Assembly (NCBI GenBank): GCA_902762375.1 | Contig: CACWNY010000007.1 | Span: forward strand, 16,817-80,816 | DNA length: 64,000 nt | Source of the DNA: an uncultured Ruminococcus sp. | Lineage (GTDB): Bacteria > Bacillota > Clostridia > Oscillospirales > Acutalibacteraceae | Direction: 5' to 3' | Part shown: positions 26,048-34,920 of the stretch, in pieces | Layout: each line of letters opens with the position of its first letter | How positions within the stretch are numbered: the stretch's first letter is position 1 | Made by a program: the position numbers and the translations under genes | The notes under the pieces: model-generated | The model's input: the letters and a program-made list of their open reading frames with translations, nothing else | What the model was told of the DNA's origin: nothing | Databases searched by the model: none

Positions 26048-26329
26048 TCAATTATGGAATAAATCCCTGAACTTTCTTTTTGGTCTTGACGGAATATTGT
26101 AATTGACCAGTATAGTATCTTCTCCTATCAGTTCGATACATTCCAGCTTGATGACAATATCTTCTCCCCTGCCCAATAATCCGAAACATCTCCATCTTCC
26201 ATAAATGACAAGTGACATAATACTTGCATTTTTGGTATCTATCTCAACATCGTCTACAAATCCCATTCGGCAACCGTCACGGGCATTGATAATCTCTTTA
26301 TGTTTCAGTTCGCTCACCTTACATATCAT
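26048..26329 (-). CDS. YlmC/YmxH-family sporulation protein (PRC-barrel)
   Basis: A 93-residue protein with the PRC-barrel fold: MICKVSELKHKEIINARDGCRMGFVDDVEID is the usual start and GRGEDIVIKLECIELIGEDTILV the usual C-terminal half of the YlmC/YmxH family found in spore formers. YmxH-type genes are often transcribed during sporulation; the molecular role is not known. ATG at 26329 follows AGAGGTG by 6 bases. Confidence 0.9.
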   Translation of the reverse strand: MICKVSELKHKEIINARDGCRMGFVDDVEIDTKNASIMSLVIYGRWRCFGLLGRGEDIVIKLECIELIGEDTILVNYNIPSRPKRKFRDLFHN

Positions 26330-26386
26330 AAATAACACCTCTTAACCATATATTATCTATGATATGCCTCTGTCTGTATTTTATGA

Positions 26387-27814
26387 TTAATAACAGTTAT
26401 CACAATTACTATCGCAAGTACTACTATTATCTGTATCAAATTCTGCTTCTGCCTGTGCCACTTTCAACATAATTGCACATTCTATTCTTTTTCTGAACAG
26501 TTTACAGCCGTATTCATAAATTCCTGTGATATCTCCTGTGGCATGATAGGAATTAGCTGCACAACCTCCGCTACAATATAATCTCGCCCAACAGTCATCA
26601 CATTCATGTCTGGAAAAAACATTGCATTTACGGAATTTTTCCTGTACTGCCGTATTGGTAACACCTTGCCATATATCTCCCAACTTATAAGCACTGTCGC
26701 CAACAAACTGATGACACGGATATAACTCCCCTGTAGGAGTTACTGCCATATATTCTGTTCCGCTACCACAACCAGCTACTCGCTTATAGATACAAGGACC
26801 ATGTTCTAAATCAAGCATATAATGATAAAAGGTAAAAGGTCTGCCCTCTTTCTGGCGTTTCAGCATTTCTTTGGCAAGAATTTCATATTGTTCATAAAGT
26901 TTTGGTAAATCGTCTTTGGTAAGAGCATACGGGTCGTTTGGTGAACAAACTACAGGTTCCATACTCAGTTCTGTAAAGCCTAAATCCGCCATATGGAAAA
27001 TGTCGTTGGTGAAATCAGTATTGTTATGCGTGTATGTTCCACGCATATAATACCCTCTGTTACCACGCTTTTCAACAAAATGCTTGAATTTAGGTACTAT
27101 CCTATCGTAACTGCCTACACCTTTGTAATCTACACGCAAACGGTCATGTACTTCTTTTCTGCCGTCCAAACTTAATACCACATTATGCATTTCCTGATTT
27201 GCAAAATCAATCACATCATCGTCAATCAACATTCCGTTTGTAGTCAGCGTAAAGCGGAAATTTTTGTTATATTCTTTTTCAATACTTCTGGCATAGCCGA
27301 CAATCTCTTTGACGACTTCCCAGTTCATCAATGGCTCTCCTCCAAAAAAATCTACTTCCAGATTGCGTCTTGTTTCTGAATTGGCAATCAGAAAATCTAT
27401 CGCCTGTTTTCCCACTTCAAAACTCATCAACGCCCTTTCTCCCTGATATTTTCCCTGACCCGCAAAACAGTAACTACAGTTCAGATTACAGGTATGGGCT
27501 ATATGCAGACATAATGCCTTGATAATATGGTTGCGGTTTTTGAAGTCAACAGCTTGTTCAGCATAACTGCTGTCAGCAAACAACTGACCATTTTCTTTCA
27601 GCTCAGTAATGTCATCATAACATTCTTTCAGCTCATCAACAGTAACTGTCGTATCATTCTCATATTTGGTTAAAAGTGCTTGGATAATGTCATCTTTTGA
27701 TTTTTTATTATACATGGCTATCATGTCATAAGCAACCTCATCAACACTGTGTACTGAACCGCTCCCCTCATCTATGACAATATTATAGCCATTTAATTTG
27801 TATTGGTGTATCAT
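26387..27814 (-). CDS. scfB: Radical SAM/SPASM maturase of the SCIFF peptide
   Basis: A 475-residue enzyme of the CteB/SCIFF-maturase family that forms thioether links from Cys sulfur to other residues of the precursor. Residues 1-90 are a RiPP-recognition-like N-terminus. The radical SAM cluster motif is CNLNCSYC near residue 118, followed by DFFGGEPLMNWEVV and TTNGMLID. The SPASM domain carries further cysteines (GCGSGTEYM, YPCHQF, CDDCWARLYCSGGC, YGCKLF). The C-terminus ends in a Cys-rich CDSNCDNCY tail. The precursor gene lies upstream at 28155-28301, separated by a repeat. Confidence 0.95.
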   Translation of the reverse strand: MIHQYKLNGYNIVIDEGSGSVHSVDEVAYDMIAMYNKKSKDDIIQALLTKYENDTTVTVDELKECYDDITELKENGQLFADSSYAEQAVDFKNRNHIIKALCLHIAHTCNLNCSYCFAGQGKYQGERALMSFEVGKQAIDFLIANSETRRNLEVDFFGGEPLMNWEVVKEIVGYARSIEKEYNKNFRFTLTTNGMLIDDDVIDFANQEMHNVVLSLDGRKEVHDRLRVDYKGVGSYDRIVPKFKHFVEKRGNRGYYMRGTYTHNNTDFTNDIFHMADLGFTELSMEPVVCSPNDPYALTKDDLPKLYEQYEILAKEMLKRQKEGRPFTFYHYMLDLEHGPCIYKRVAGCGSGTEYMAVTPTGELYPCHQFVGDSAYKLGDIWQGVTNTAVQEKFRKCNVFSRHECDDCWARLYCSGGCAANSYHATGDITGIYEYGCKLFRKRIECAIMLKVAQAEAEFDTDNSSTCDSNCDNCY

Positions 27815-27835
27815 GATAAATTCAATCCTTTATTA

Positions 27836-27859
27836 CAAAATTTTCGTAAGAAAATTTTG
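27836..27859. repeat. Short AT-rich hairpin module
   Basis: CAAAATTTT / AAAATTTTG with a 6-base loop; one of five related hairpins placed beside the large repeat. It lies just upstream of scfB. Confidence 0.75.
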
Positions 27860-27876
27860 TTTTGATTTTGATAAGT

Positions 27877-28080
27877 TTAAGGGCTACCGCCCTTAAAAAT
27901 CCTGTTTCAAGGGTTGCACCCTTGAAAATCCCGCCAAACTTTTTGAAAAAAGTTTGACAAAAACTTTTAATTCTGTAAACTGACACTTAGAGAAATAATT
28001 CGAACGAAGTAAGCCATAAAAGTTTTTTGTCCACTTTTTCAAAAAAGTGGACGGGATTGCTAAGAGCGACAACCCTTAAA
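27877..28080. repeat. Mosaic palindromic repeat, full copy, inside the SCIFF locus
   Basis: Left arm with AAGGGC/GCCCTT, CAAGGGT/ACCCTTG and CAAAC/GTTTG (27935-27956) hairpins; right arm with CCACTTTTTCAAAAAAGTGG and a degenerate last module. It separates the peptide gene from its maturase. Confidence 0.9.
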
Positions 28081-28088
28081 CATAAAAC

Positions 28089-28131
28089 AAAGTGTCGTAA
28101 CACACCCCATAAAGTGAGTGACGACACTTTT
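28089..28131 (-). terminator. Terminator of the SCIFF peptide gene
   Basis: AAAGTGTCGT / ACGACACTTT with interior pairing and a T-containing tail on the minus strand (TTTGTTTT), 24 bases beyond the peptide stop. Confidence 0.8.
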
Positions 28132-28154
28132 TCAGCATAAGTTTTCTCTTTCGA

Positions 28155-28301
28155 TTACTTGCTGACTTTTTCGCAAGGCTGATTTGCTACACCACAAGAT
28201 GTCTTACACGCTGACTGGCATGAAGTCTGGCATTCACCACAACCACCGTTTTTAACGCTTTTAGCAAGATTTCTTGTCTTGAGTGTTTTAATTCTTTTCA
28301 C
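28155..28301 (-). CDS. scfA: SCIFF ranthipeptide precursor (six cysteines in forty-five residues)
   Basis: A 48-residue peptide starting at GTG 28301 with AAAGGAG 8-9 bases upstream. The leader is MKRIKTLKTRNLAKSVKNGG and the core has six cysteines at 21, 24, 28, 32, 36 and 43 (CGECQTSCQSACKTSC, then C seven residues later). This is the nearly universal clostridial SCIFF pattern, modified by the radical SAM enzyme encoded downstream. Function in the cell is not settled; a signalling role has been proposed for such ranthipeptides. Confidence 0.96.
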   Translation of the reverse strand: MKRIKTLKTRNLAKSVKNGGCGECQTSCQSACKTSCGVANQPCEKVSK

Positions 28302-28337
28302 GGTAATTCTCCTTTCAAGGATATATGTATCATACTT

Positions 28338-28366
28338 AGTTTACAACTTTTAGACCGTTTTGTCAA
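28338..28366 (-). promoter_or_regulatory. Promoter of the SCIFF peptide gene
   Basis: On the minus strand TTGACA (28361-28366), 17 bases, TAAACT (28338-28343). The promoter gives the peptide its own short transcript ending at the 28089-28131 terminator. Confidence 0.75.
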
Positions 28367-28463
28367 TATCTGTTGTAAAATTCAGATTTTAACTTTATCT
28401 ATACTGTATATTCCACAACCATCAACTATTTATTGCTGCGTCATTACAATTTTATATTTCTTA

Positions 28464-29111
28464 TCACAACTCAGAAGAAACTTTTTCTTTTGTATCGGTA
28501 CTGTTGTCTTTTTGTAAAGTTGCACCGACATTCTCATTGTCAGCGTTAGTAAAGACTTTAAATACAGTCATAAACAAAATTTTCAAATCCAGCAAAAAAG
28601 AAACATGTTCCACATACCATACATTGAGTTCAATTCTTTTATGCCATTCTACCTGTTTTCTACCATGTACCTGAGCCCAGCCTGTAATTCCTGGACGAAC
28701 ATCAAACATTTTTTTCTGATGTTCGGTATATTCTTCATAAGGCCATGGGTGATATGTAAGTGGCGGACGAGGACCTATCAAAGACATATCTCCTTTGAGC
28801 ATATTTATCAGTTGCGGTAATTCGTCCAGACTGGTTGCCCTGATAAATTTGCCTACTTTGGTTACTCGACTGTCATTTTTGTTAGAATAAACACCTGAAC
28901 CTGTTTTTTCAGCATTTTTGCACATGGAACGGAATTTATAAATATTGAACACTTTTCCATTTTTGCCAATTCTAGGTTGTTTGAAAATAACTTCTCCAGG
29001 ACTTTCTATTTTTACGGCAACAGCTACAATTAACATAATAACCGACGCAAAAATCAATCCTATCAAAGCTATCAGAATATCAATCCATCTTTTTACAAAA
29101 TTTTTATACAT
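28464..29111 (-). CDS. Polyprenyl-phosphate sugar-1-phosphate transferase
   Basis: A 215-residue monotopic membrane transferase of the bacterial sugar transferase family (PglC/WcaJ core). It has KRWIDILIALIGLI and a membrane segment at residues 9-33, then GEVIFKQPRIGKNGKVFNIYKFRSM, SLDELPQLINMLKGDMSLIGPRP and the GITGWAQVHGR end. It would start a cell-surface glycan by moving a sugar phosphate to undecaprenyl phosphate. No other glycan genes are adjacent. GGAG lies upstream of the ATG. Confidence 0.92.
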   Translation of the reverse strand: MYKNFVKRWIDILIALIGLIFASVIMLIVAVAVKIESPGEVIFKQPRIGKNGKVFNIYKFRSMCKNAEKTGSGVYSNKNDSRVTKVGKFIRATSLDELPQLINMLKGDMSLIGPRPPLTYHPWPYEEYTEHQKKMFDVRPGITGWAQVHGRKQVEWHKRIELNVWYVEHVSFLLDLKILFMTVFKVFTNADNENVGATLQKDNSTDTKEKVSSEL

Positions 29112-29158
29112 TTTTTACTACTGCTCCATCGTTTGCCAAAAAAATTTATTTCCGACTT

Positions 29159-29187
29159 ATTCTAACAAGTTATTTTCTATTTGTCAA
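29159..29187 (-). promoter_or_regulatory. Promoter of the sugar transferase gene
   Basis: TTGACA (29182-29187, partly in the 3' end of the upstream gene), 17 bases, TAGAAT (29159-29164), all on the minus strand. Confidence 0.65.
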
Positions 29188-31352
29188 TACGGTGATTTTG
29201 CAAAGTGTCGTTTTTTTCGGGGGATTTTCCGCAGATAACGGTAACATTTTTTATATTCCGTATAAGCAGTACGGTATTCTTCATTTGTCGGTTGATATCC
29301 ACCGAAAGCCGTACTTTCAAAGAGTGTCAGCAATTTTTCAGGCACTACTTCTCTGGTAGATATCAGATATTTTCTTAACATATCTACCGTATAAGAATTG
29401 TAGTCATCATTGGTAGAAAAATTGACCACACTTATCATATGGGCGTACAGCGAAAGTGTTTTCTGTTTTGGGGTTCTAAAGAGCTGTCTGATACGGAAAA
29501 TCATCTCGTAAAGTCTGTCGGATTTCAGTAAAAGAAAAATCAATATAGAAACAATAATCAGATATTTATAACGGTCAATTATCTGCCAGATGATACCCAG
29601 AAAATCGTTGCCATTATCTTGTTCAATCTTTCGGTAATCAGCAACAGTCGGGTCAAAGGTTATCCAACCGACACCTGAAATATACACCTCCACAAAAGCA
29701 TGAGAATGCTTGTTGCGTATGACAAAAGTATCTGTATCGGATTTTTCAAACCCTGCAAATCCCTCCACATATCGTGATGGCAAACCAATGCTTCTTGCCA
29801 TAAGTGTCATTGCCGTGGCATAACTTGAACATACTCCTGCCTTTCCTGTAAAAATAAAGTAGTCTATAGATTTATCGTCAGGGTTGACATTTTCATCGTA
29901 AAGGTAACCATTCTCCGAAAAATATTTCTCCAAAGCTGTGGCTTTATCCATATCAGACGAATATTCTTCGGTAATCTGCGTTGCCAGTTGCAAAACATTT
30001 TTGGAAATATTCTGTGTATCAGAATAATTGATTTTAGCATTATTGTAATCATCAAGCAACCGTTTTGCTTCTTCAGAACTGTTACTTTCCAAAATACGAC
30101 AGTATTCTTCTGCACGCAACGCAGATTTTTGTATATAGGAAATTAACGCATGAGTAGGTTCTTCAAATATAAAACTGTCATTCAGAAGAGATTTTCTGCC
30201 ATTATTGGTAGTTTTCCGCAAAATTAACCCTTGTGGATATCTGATATATTTTGTCGAACTGCTATCCAGTACAGTACCAAATGGTGAGGGTAAGTATGAC
30301 GGGAAAAAACTTTGTGAATATACTGTACCGTTTTTGCGTTGTACAAATGTGGAAATTTCTGTATTATCTTGAATGACTGCTTGCCAGTCGTTCAGAATTT
30401 CACGGGTGGAATATTCTGCATAACCGTTATATGGCGTAGATGAACTATTGTAATATTCTGCCATTTTCCAGATTTCACCGTCAAACACAGAATAGGCTTG
30501 TCGGCGAAGATAGTAAACCGACTGTCCTCCGTCCGTCTGAAAATAAAAAAGTGGTGTATCCGATAAATTTCTTTCACCGTAATTTTCTGAAGAATTTGCA
30601 GATGGATTTTCAAATGATGTTGTTGTATTAATAGTCACACGGTTGGGATTATAATCGAAATAAGCAGGGTTTTTTTGCAGTTGAGCAAGATAAGTAGGTC
30701 GTTCAATAGTCATAGCAATCGCTACTGTAACAGCTACAAACACACCGATACTGACAAAATAAGCTCTGTCAATTTTTAATACGGCACGCTCATTTTTTTG
30801 TACGATACGCTGATTATGAATAACAGTTATGATATACATCACTAAGATGAATAATATAATTTTTTCGTCTATCGCTTCCAAACGCTTTGAAGAAATAACA
30901 AACGGAAAAAGTATGCAAAGCATTAAACCAAGTGTTCGGTATTGAGCTTGTGTAAAGTAGTAGATGATAGAAATAAGAAAAAAACCTCCGCCGATAAATA
31001 TTGCATTTAGCAATATAAATTGCCATTGTTCCAGTCCTTCCGCACCGTAAAGCCACATTCGAAACAAGTTTGCCTTATGAGAACTGATAGTCGCAGAAAA
31101 TATCATCACAAAACTAATCACCGTCACGATAATTAACAATGCAGTATAAATCAAACCACCTATAATTTTTTTGCTTTTGAGTATATCAAACAAACGGAAC
31201 AAAAAAAATCCCAGCACAACAAACAATATCGAATACGGAACTGCGATTGCTTTATACAACATATTAATGACAGCATAACACACTGACATTCCCAACAGCA
31301 ACGGACAAAGATAATAACGGATTTTTTCCTGAAATTCAGCTTTTAGGTTCAT
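29184..31352 (-). CDS. TgpA-like membrane transglutaminase-domain protein
   Basis: A 722-residue protein with about seven N-terminal membrane helices (residues 1-215), a long extracytoplasmic region and a transglutaminase-like domain with Cys in GKAGVCSSYATAMTLMARSIG, His in NKHSHAFVEVYI and Asp in WITFDPT. A further membrane helix (about 600-620) is followed by a cytosolic C-terminus. This is the architecture of the protein that normally accompanies MoxR and DUF58 genes; those lie at 36-38 kb on the other strand. AAGGAG lies about 10 bases before the ATG. Confidence 0.9.
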   Translation of the reverse strand: MNLKAEFQEKIRYYLCPLLLGMSVCYAVINMLYKAIAVPYSILFVVLGFFLFRLFDILKSKKIIGGLIYTALLIIVTVISFVMIFSATISSHKANLFRMWLYGAEGLEQWQFILLNAIFIGGGFFLISIIYYFTQAQYRTLGLMLCILFPFVISSKRLEAIDEKIILFILVMYIITVIHNQRIVQKNERAVLKIDRAYFVSIGVFVAVTVAIAMTIERPTYLAQLQKNPAYFDYNPNRVTINTTTSFENPSANSSENYGERNLSDTPLFYFQTDGGQSVYYLRRQAYSVFDGEIWKMAEYYNSSSTPYNGYAEYSTREILNDWQAVIQDNTEISTFVQRKNGTVYSQSFFPSYLPSPFGTVLDSSSTKYIRYPQGLILRKTTNNGRKSLLNDSFIFEEPTHALISYIQKSALRAEEYCRILESNSSEEAKRLLDDYNNAKINYSDTQNISKNVLQLATQITEEYSSDMDKATALEKYFSENGYLYDENVNPDDKSIDYFIFTGKAGVCSSYATAMTLMARSIGLPSRYVEGFAGFEKSDTDTFVIRNKHSHAFVEVYISGVGWITFDPTVADYRKIEQDNGNDFLGIIWQIIDRYKYLIIVSILIFLLLKSDRLYEMIFRIRQLFRTPKQKTLSLYAHMISVVNFSTNDDYNSYTVDMLRKYLISTREVVPEKLLTLFESTAFGGYQPTNEEYRTAYTEYKKCYRYLRKIPRKKRHFAKSPY

Positions 31353-31371
31353 CTGCCGACACTCCTTGTTT

Positions 31372-31600
31372 AATCGGGGACACTGTCCCCGAACCCCTGT
31401 TCAAGGGTTGCACCCTTGAAAATCCCGCCCACTTTTTTGAAAAAAAGTGGACAAAAAACTTTTAAGGCTTACTGCGTTCGGATTGTCAATTTAAGTTTGA
31501 GCTGTGACAATCTAAAGTTTTTGTCGAACTTTTTTCAAAAAGTTCGTGGGGTCAAGGGGCAACGCCCCTTGTGGGATTTTAAAGGGCAAAGCCCTTTAAC
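31372..31600. repeat. Mosaic palindromic repeat, full copy with a TCGGGGAC cap
   Basis: Begins with a TCGGGGAC/GTCCCCGA hairpin and ACCCCTGTT, then the usual left arm, a GCTGTGACAAT centre and a right arm with CGAAC/GTTCG, AAGGGGC/GCCCCTT and AAAGGGC/GCCCTTT hairpins. The same cap occurs at 42709 and 52545. Confidence 0.9.
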
Positions 31601-31615
31601 TCCCTAAAATTCAAA

Positions 31616-31639
31616 CAAAATTTGCGTAAGCAAATTTTG
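31616..31639. repeat. Short AT-rich hairpin module
   Basis: CAAAATTTGC / GCAAATTTTG with a 4-base loop, immediately downstream of the kptA stop. Confidence 0.8.
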
Positions 31640-31645
31640 ACATTA

Positions 31646-32188
31646 TTATTCCTGTAGCAGAGAAATATATTTTGTCGGCACAAAATCTGTCAACCATACG
31701 CCATTATCAGACAGATAAAATACATACCCATCATGATACATCGCTAATGCAGATACACAAAAAATAACAGGATTACCATGTCTTGAACCGACTTTCAGAG
31801 CAGTAGGAACATCTTGTGATAAATGCACATACAATCTTTTACCTTTATTGATACCTGTCTGAAAAATAGAACCGACATTTTTAGTACTTGTACCATGATA
31901 AAGGATTTCTGGTGGAGGCAATTTTTTGAACGGAATCTGTACATTAACAGTATGCCCCTGATTAGCACGGATTTTTGTTTTATCACTATTAAAGGAATAA
32001 CGCTGTTTTTCGTCTTTAGCAACAATTTCTTCCAATATTTTTCTATCTATAGGATATTTTTTACTTACCCCTTTAATCAGTTGATTGACATCAGCCCATG
32101 CACCATTTTTTTCAAGAGTAATACCGATAAGTTCAGGCTTGTGCCGTAGAATACAACTGATATATTTACTGATTTTTGTCATGTTCAT
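31646..32188 (-). CDS. kptA: RNA 2'-phosphotransferase (Tpt1/KptA family)
   Basis: A 180-residue protein matching the NAD-dependent 2'-phosphotransferase that removes the splice-junction phosphate in eukaryotic tRNA. Start KISKYISCILRHKPELIGI and GAWADVNQLIKG mark the N-terminal winged-helix domain; PEILYHGTSTKNVGSI, RLYVHLSQD and VGSRHGNPVIF carry the conserved His and Arg residues of the catalytic domain. The bacterial substrate is unknown, as bacteria lack the splicing pathway. AAAGGGTG lies 6 bases before the ATG. Confidence 0.93.
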   Translation of the reverse strand: MNMTKISKYISCILRHKPELIGITLEKNGAWADVNQLIKGVSKKYPIDRKILEEIVAKDEKQRYSFNSDKTKIRANQGHTVNVQIPFKKLPPPEILYHGTSTKNVGSIFQTGINKGKRLYVHLSQDVPTALKVGSRHGNPVIFCVSALAMYHDGYVFYLSDNGVWLTDFVPTKYISLLQE

Positions 32189-32213
32189 CTACAACACCCT
32201 TTCTCTATATAAT

Positions 32214-32242
32214 ATAATATCTGTTATTCAGCGTTGTGTCAA
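32214..32242 (-). promoter_or_regulatory. kptA promoter
   Basis: TTGACA (32237-32242), 17 bases, TATTAT (32214-32219) on the minus strand. Confidence 0.7.
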
Positions 32243-32311
32243 GGTTAAATTTTCGTTTTGAGGTACAGATAATTAGGTGATAATAAACAATATTAACAGT
32301 TGAATTTTGGA

Positions 32312-32340
32312 TTGAATGAAAAGCCTTGATATGATAAAAT
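32312..32340 (+). promoter_or_regulatory. Possible promoter of the zinc-ribbon/TPM/radical SAM operon
   Basis: TTGAAT (32312-32317), 17 bases, TAAAAT (32335-32340). It would give a leader of about 140 bases, in which 32388-32450 looks like a decayed copy of the palindromic repeat. Confidence 0.45.
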
Positions 32341-32488
32341 AAAAGTGTTAAAAGGCATTATTCTTTAAGTAGAATTTTATTTCAGAGATTGCCCCTAAAA
32401 ATCCGCATACTTAAAAAAAGATAGGCAAAGAACTTTTAAAATAATGAGATAAAAATAACTGCTGAAATAGTTGTAAGGAGGAAAAAAT

Positions 32489-34120
32489 ATGATAAGTTGT
32501 CCGTCGTGCGGAGGGAGTTTACGGTTTGATATTGGCAGTCAGAAGATGTTGTGTGACCATTGCGACAGTTATTTTGAAGTAGAACAGTTATCAGATAACA
32601 GTAACCGTGACGATGCAAGAGCGTCAAGTTTTGACTGTTATATTTATCTGTGTCCGTCATGTGGAGCTGAAATTATGACTACAGATAAAAATGACACTAT
32701 AGGGTTTTGTCAGTATTGCGGAGGAGCGTCACTTATCTTTGACAAAATCCGACAAGAATGGAAACCTGATACCATTATACCATTTCAGATTACAAAAGAA
32801 CAATGTAAAAAGGCTTATCGTAAAGAAGTCAGACGACAGATTTTTGTTTCTAAAAAATATCGGGATGCAGAATTGATTGAGAGCTTTCGTGGAATATATA
32901 TGCCATACTGGAATTATCATGCAGATATGAGCGGAACTTTTCAGATAAGAGCTGTCACACCACAGAGAAAAATTGACAGCAGTACTTATGAAAAAATACA
33001 TTACGACATTATCGGACAAAGCAACTACCACACGGAGGGATATTCCAGAGACGCCTCTATCAGTTTTGATGACGATTTAAGCGAAAGTCTTTCGCCATAC
33101 AAAATAGACGGACAGAAACCTTTCAGGGCAGGATATCTCAGCGGATTCTATGCGGAAACAGGAAATGTCAATCCTCATGTATATGATGTAGCTGTTATAG
33201 AAGAAATGAAAGAAGATGCAATAGTAGTTTTTAAGAACGACAGCACCATTGCTGATTGTATGAAATATAATACGCTAAAATTACGACCACCTGAAGAAAG
33301 TAATATTCCCTTAAAAGTGGAGTCTGTCAGCCGTACATTGAATCCCGTATGGTTTATGAGTTATCGTAACGGCAATACAATTACCTATGCAACAGTAAAC
33401 GGTCAGACTGGAAAAGTATCGGCAGATTTACCGCTAAGTCCTTTACGAATACTGATTTTCGCTTTGGGAATTTCCGCTCTGATTTTTTTTGCATTGCTGA
33501 TGGGTATGGAATATATTCCTTCCATCAAAGCAAATGTTACCCTGACATTGTGTTCATTGCTGGCAGGAACAGGAATGTTCAAGTTACAACTTTCTTTCAA
33601 CCGAACGGTAGATAAAGTTTCCGACAAACAACAGACAGGCTGTTTTGGTAGACACAGCTATACATTTGCAGTGATAATTGCAATAATATCTATGATAGCT
33701 TTTACCTCAGATTATGGTTCATACGAACAACAAATTGCGTCAATGACAAAAATACCACTAATGATATCGTGTATATATATGATAATATGTCATATAGCGT
33801 TGATAGCCGACACCCGAAAAGTCAAACGAGTACAACTGAACAATAATTCCATGTTAAGGGCAAGAATTGTTGAGGAAGCAAAAAAGTTCCTGTCTAATGT
33901 ATTCTGGCTGAAAGCAGGAATGTATTGTACCTTAACCATCAGCGTGATAGTTATTATCTCAGACCTCGCATTCAGTCTGATTACTTATGGTATGTGTCTG
34001 ATAATTGCATTGGAATTGTTTGCTTTAGCATTGTTGCATATTCATTTTCAGACACAGGTAGCCAAAAGACCATTACCGCAGTTCAACAAGAGAGGTGCTT
34101 ATTATGATGAAAATTCATAA
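32489..34120 (+). CDS. Membrane protein with two N-terminal zinc ribbons
   Basis: A 543-residue protein. Residues 1-80 hold two zinc ribbons: Cys 4, 7, 22, 25 (CPSCGG and CDHC) and Cys 55, 58, 74, 77 (CPSCGA and CQYC). A soluble domain follows to about 310, then about six membrane helices grouped around 320-365, 390-430 and 470-525. It resembles proteins annotated as TFIIB-type zinc-ribbon proteins in Clostridia, of unknown role. AGGAGG precedes the ATG. Its last 17 bases overlap the TPM gene, indicating coupled translation. Confidence 0.85.
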   Translation: MISCPSCGGSLRFDIGSQKMLCDHCDSYFEVEQLSDNSNRDDARASSFDCYIYLCPSCGAEIMTTDKNDTIGFCQYCGGASLIFDKIRQEWKPDTIIPFQITKEQCKKAYRKEVRRQIFVSKKYRDAELIESFRGIYMPYWNYHADMSGTFQIRAVTPQRKIDSSTYEKIHYDIIGQSNYHTEGYSRDASISFDDDLSESLSPYKIDGQKPFRAGYLSGFYAETGNVNPHVYDVAVIEEMKEDAIVVFKNDSTIADCMKYNTLKLRPPEESNIPLKVESVSRTLNPVWFMSYRNGNTITYATVNGQTGKVSADLPLSPLRILIFALGISALIFFALLMGMEYIPSIKANVTLTLCSLLAGTGMFKLQLSFNRTVDKVSDKQQTGCFGRHSYTFAVIIAIISMIAFTSDYGSYEQQIASMTKIPLMISCIYMIICHIALIADTRKVKRVQLNNNSMLRARIVEEAKKFLSNVFWLKAGMYCTLTISVIVIISDLAFSLITYGMCLIIALELFALALLHIHFQTQVAKRPLPQFNKRGAYYDENS

Positions 34121-34919
34121 ACTATGGCAGACAATAGCAGGGTCTTTTCTGATTGCGATAATCGTTTTTACAGCAATACCGTTTGTCAGTGCTGAAAACA
34201 CTCCTCTAAATCGTCAGGACGCTAAATATACTAATTCTGACACTGGGTATCAGGTTATGGTGATAGACGAGGCAGAACTTTTAACAGAAGAACAGCAGGA
34301 ACAAATTGTAAATTCCATGAAACCTATCACACAATATGGACATATTATCTTATGGACAACCCGTGAACATGCGTTCAATGAAATTGAACAGGCAAGAATA
34401 AAGCGTTATTCACTGTACAGTTACGATAATGCAAGTATTTTCGCCATTAATATGTCAAACCGCAAGATTACCATTCAGTCATACGGTACATTATATCAAT
34501 ATATTACCAATTCTAAAGCCCGTTCTATAACGGATAATGTCAAGAATTATGCCACAAGAGGAGATTATTATGGGTGCAGTGCAAGTGCATTTGTACAGAT
34601 GTATGCAGTAGCCAACGGAGAAAAAATTGCTGAACCAATGAAATTCATCAGTTATGTGGTGATTTCACTGATGGCTGGATTGATTATTGCCTTAAATATC
34701 GCTTTTTCTCAGCGTTTCAATCCTTTGCGTAGAGTATATGAGCGTGCGGAAATTAAAAAATATGGAAGTATTATCGGGCAGTTAAGCATGGTAGAAGTTA
34801 AAAGAGAAACACACACCGTTTCATCATCAGGCAGTGGCTGTAGTGGTGGAGGCGGTTGCGGTGGAGGTAGTAGCTGTGGAGGCGGTGGCTGTGGCGGTGG
34901 CGGAAGTTCGTCATTCTAA
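34104..34919 (+). CDS. TPM-domain membrane protein with Cys/Gly-rich C-terminal tail
   Basis: A 271-residue protein: signal sequence ending near FVSAENT, an extracytoplasmic TPM domain (VIDEAELLTEEQQEQIVNSM, TITQSYGTLY-type core, NVKNYATRGDYYGC), one membrane helix at about 180-200, and a basic stretch (RRVYERAEIKK) that suggests the C-terminus is cytosolic. The last 30 residues are almost only Gly, Ser and four Cys at 246, 252, 258 and 263. ATG at 34104 lies within the end of the previous gene and after AGAGAGG. One base separates its stop from the GTG of a radical SAM gene. Confidence 0.85.
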   Translation: MMKIHKLWQTIAGSFLIAIIVFTAIPFVSAENTPLNRQDAKYTNSDTGYQVMVIDEAELLTEEQQEQIVNSMKPITQYGHIILWTTREHAFNEIEQARIKRYSLYSYDNASIFAINMSNRKITIQSYGTLYQYITNSKARSITDNVKNYATRGDYYGCSASAFVQMYAVANGEKIAEPMKFISYVVISLMAGLIIALNIAFSQRFNPLRRVYERAEIKKYGSIIGQLSMVEVKRETHTVSSSGSGCSGGGGCGGGSSCGGGGCGGGGSSSF

Positions 34920-34920
34920 T

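Noticed and set aside
34834..34919. Gly/Cys-rich segment as a separate small precursor peptide gene
   Set aside because: It is in frame with and continuous to the TPM protein, with no internal start site before it; the tail is part of the membrane protein.
34834..34920. Ala/Val-rich N-terminal extension of the radical SAM protein
   Set aside because: It is the second frame of the Gly/Cys tail coding region; GTG at 34921 directly after the TPM stop gives the normal family start.
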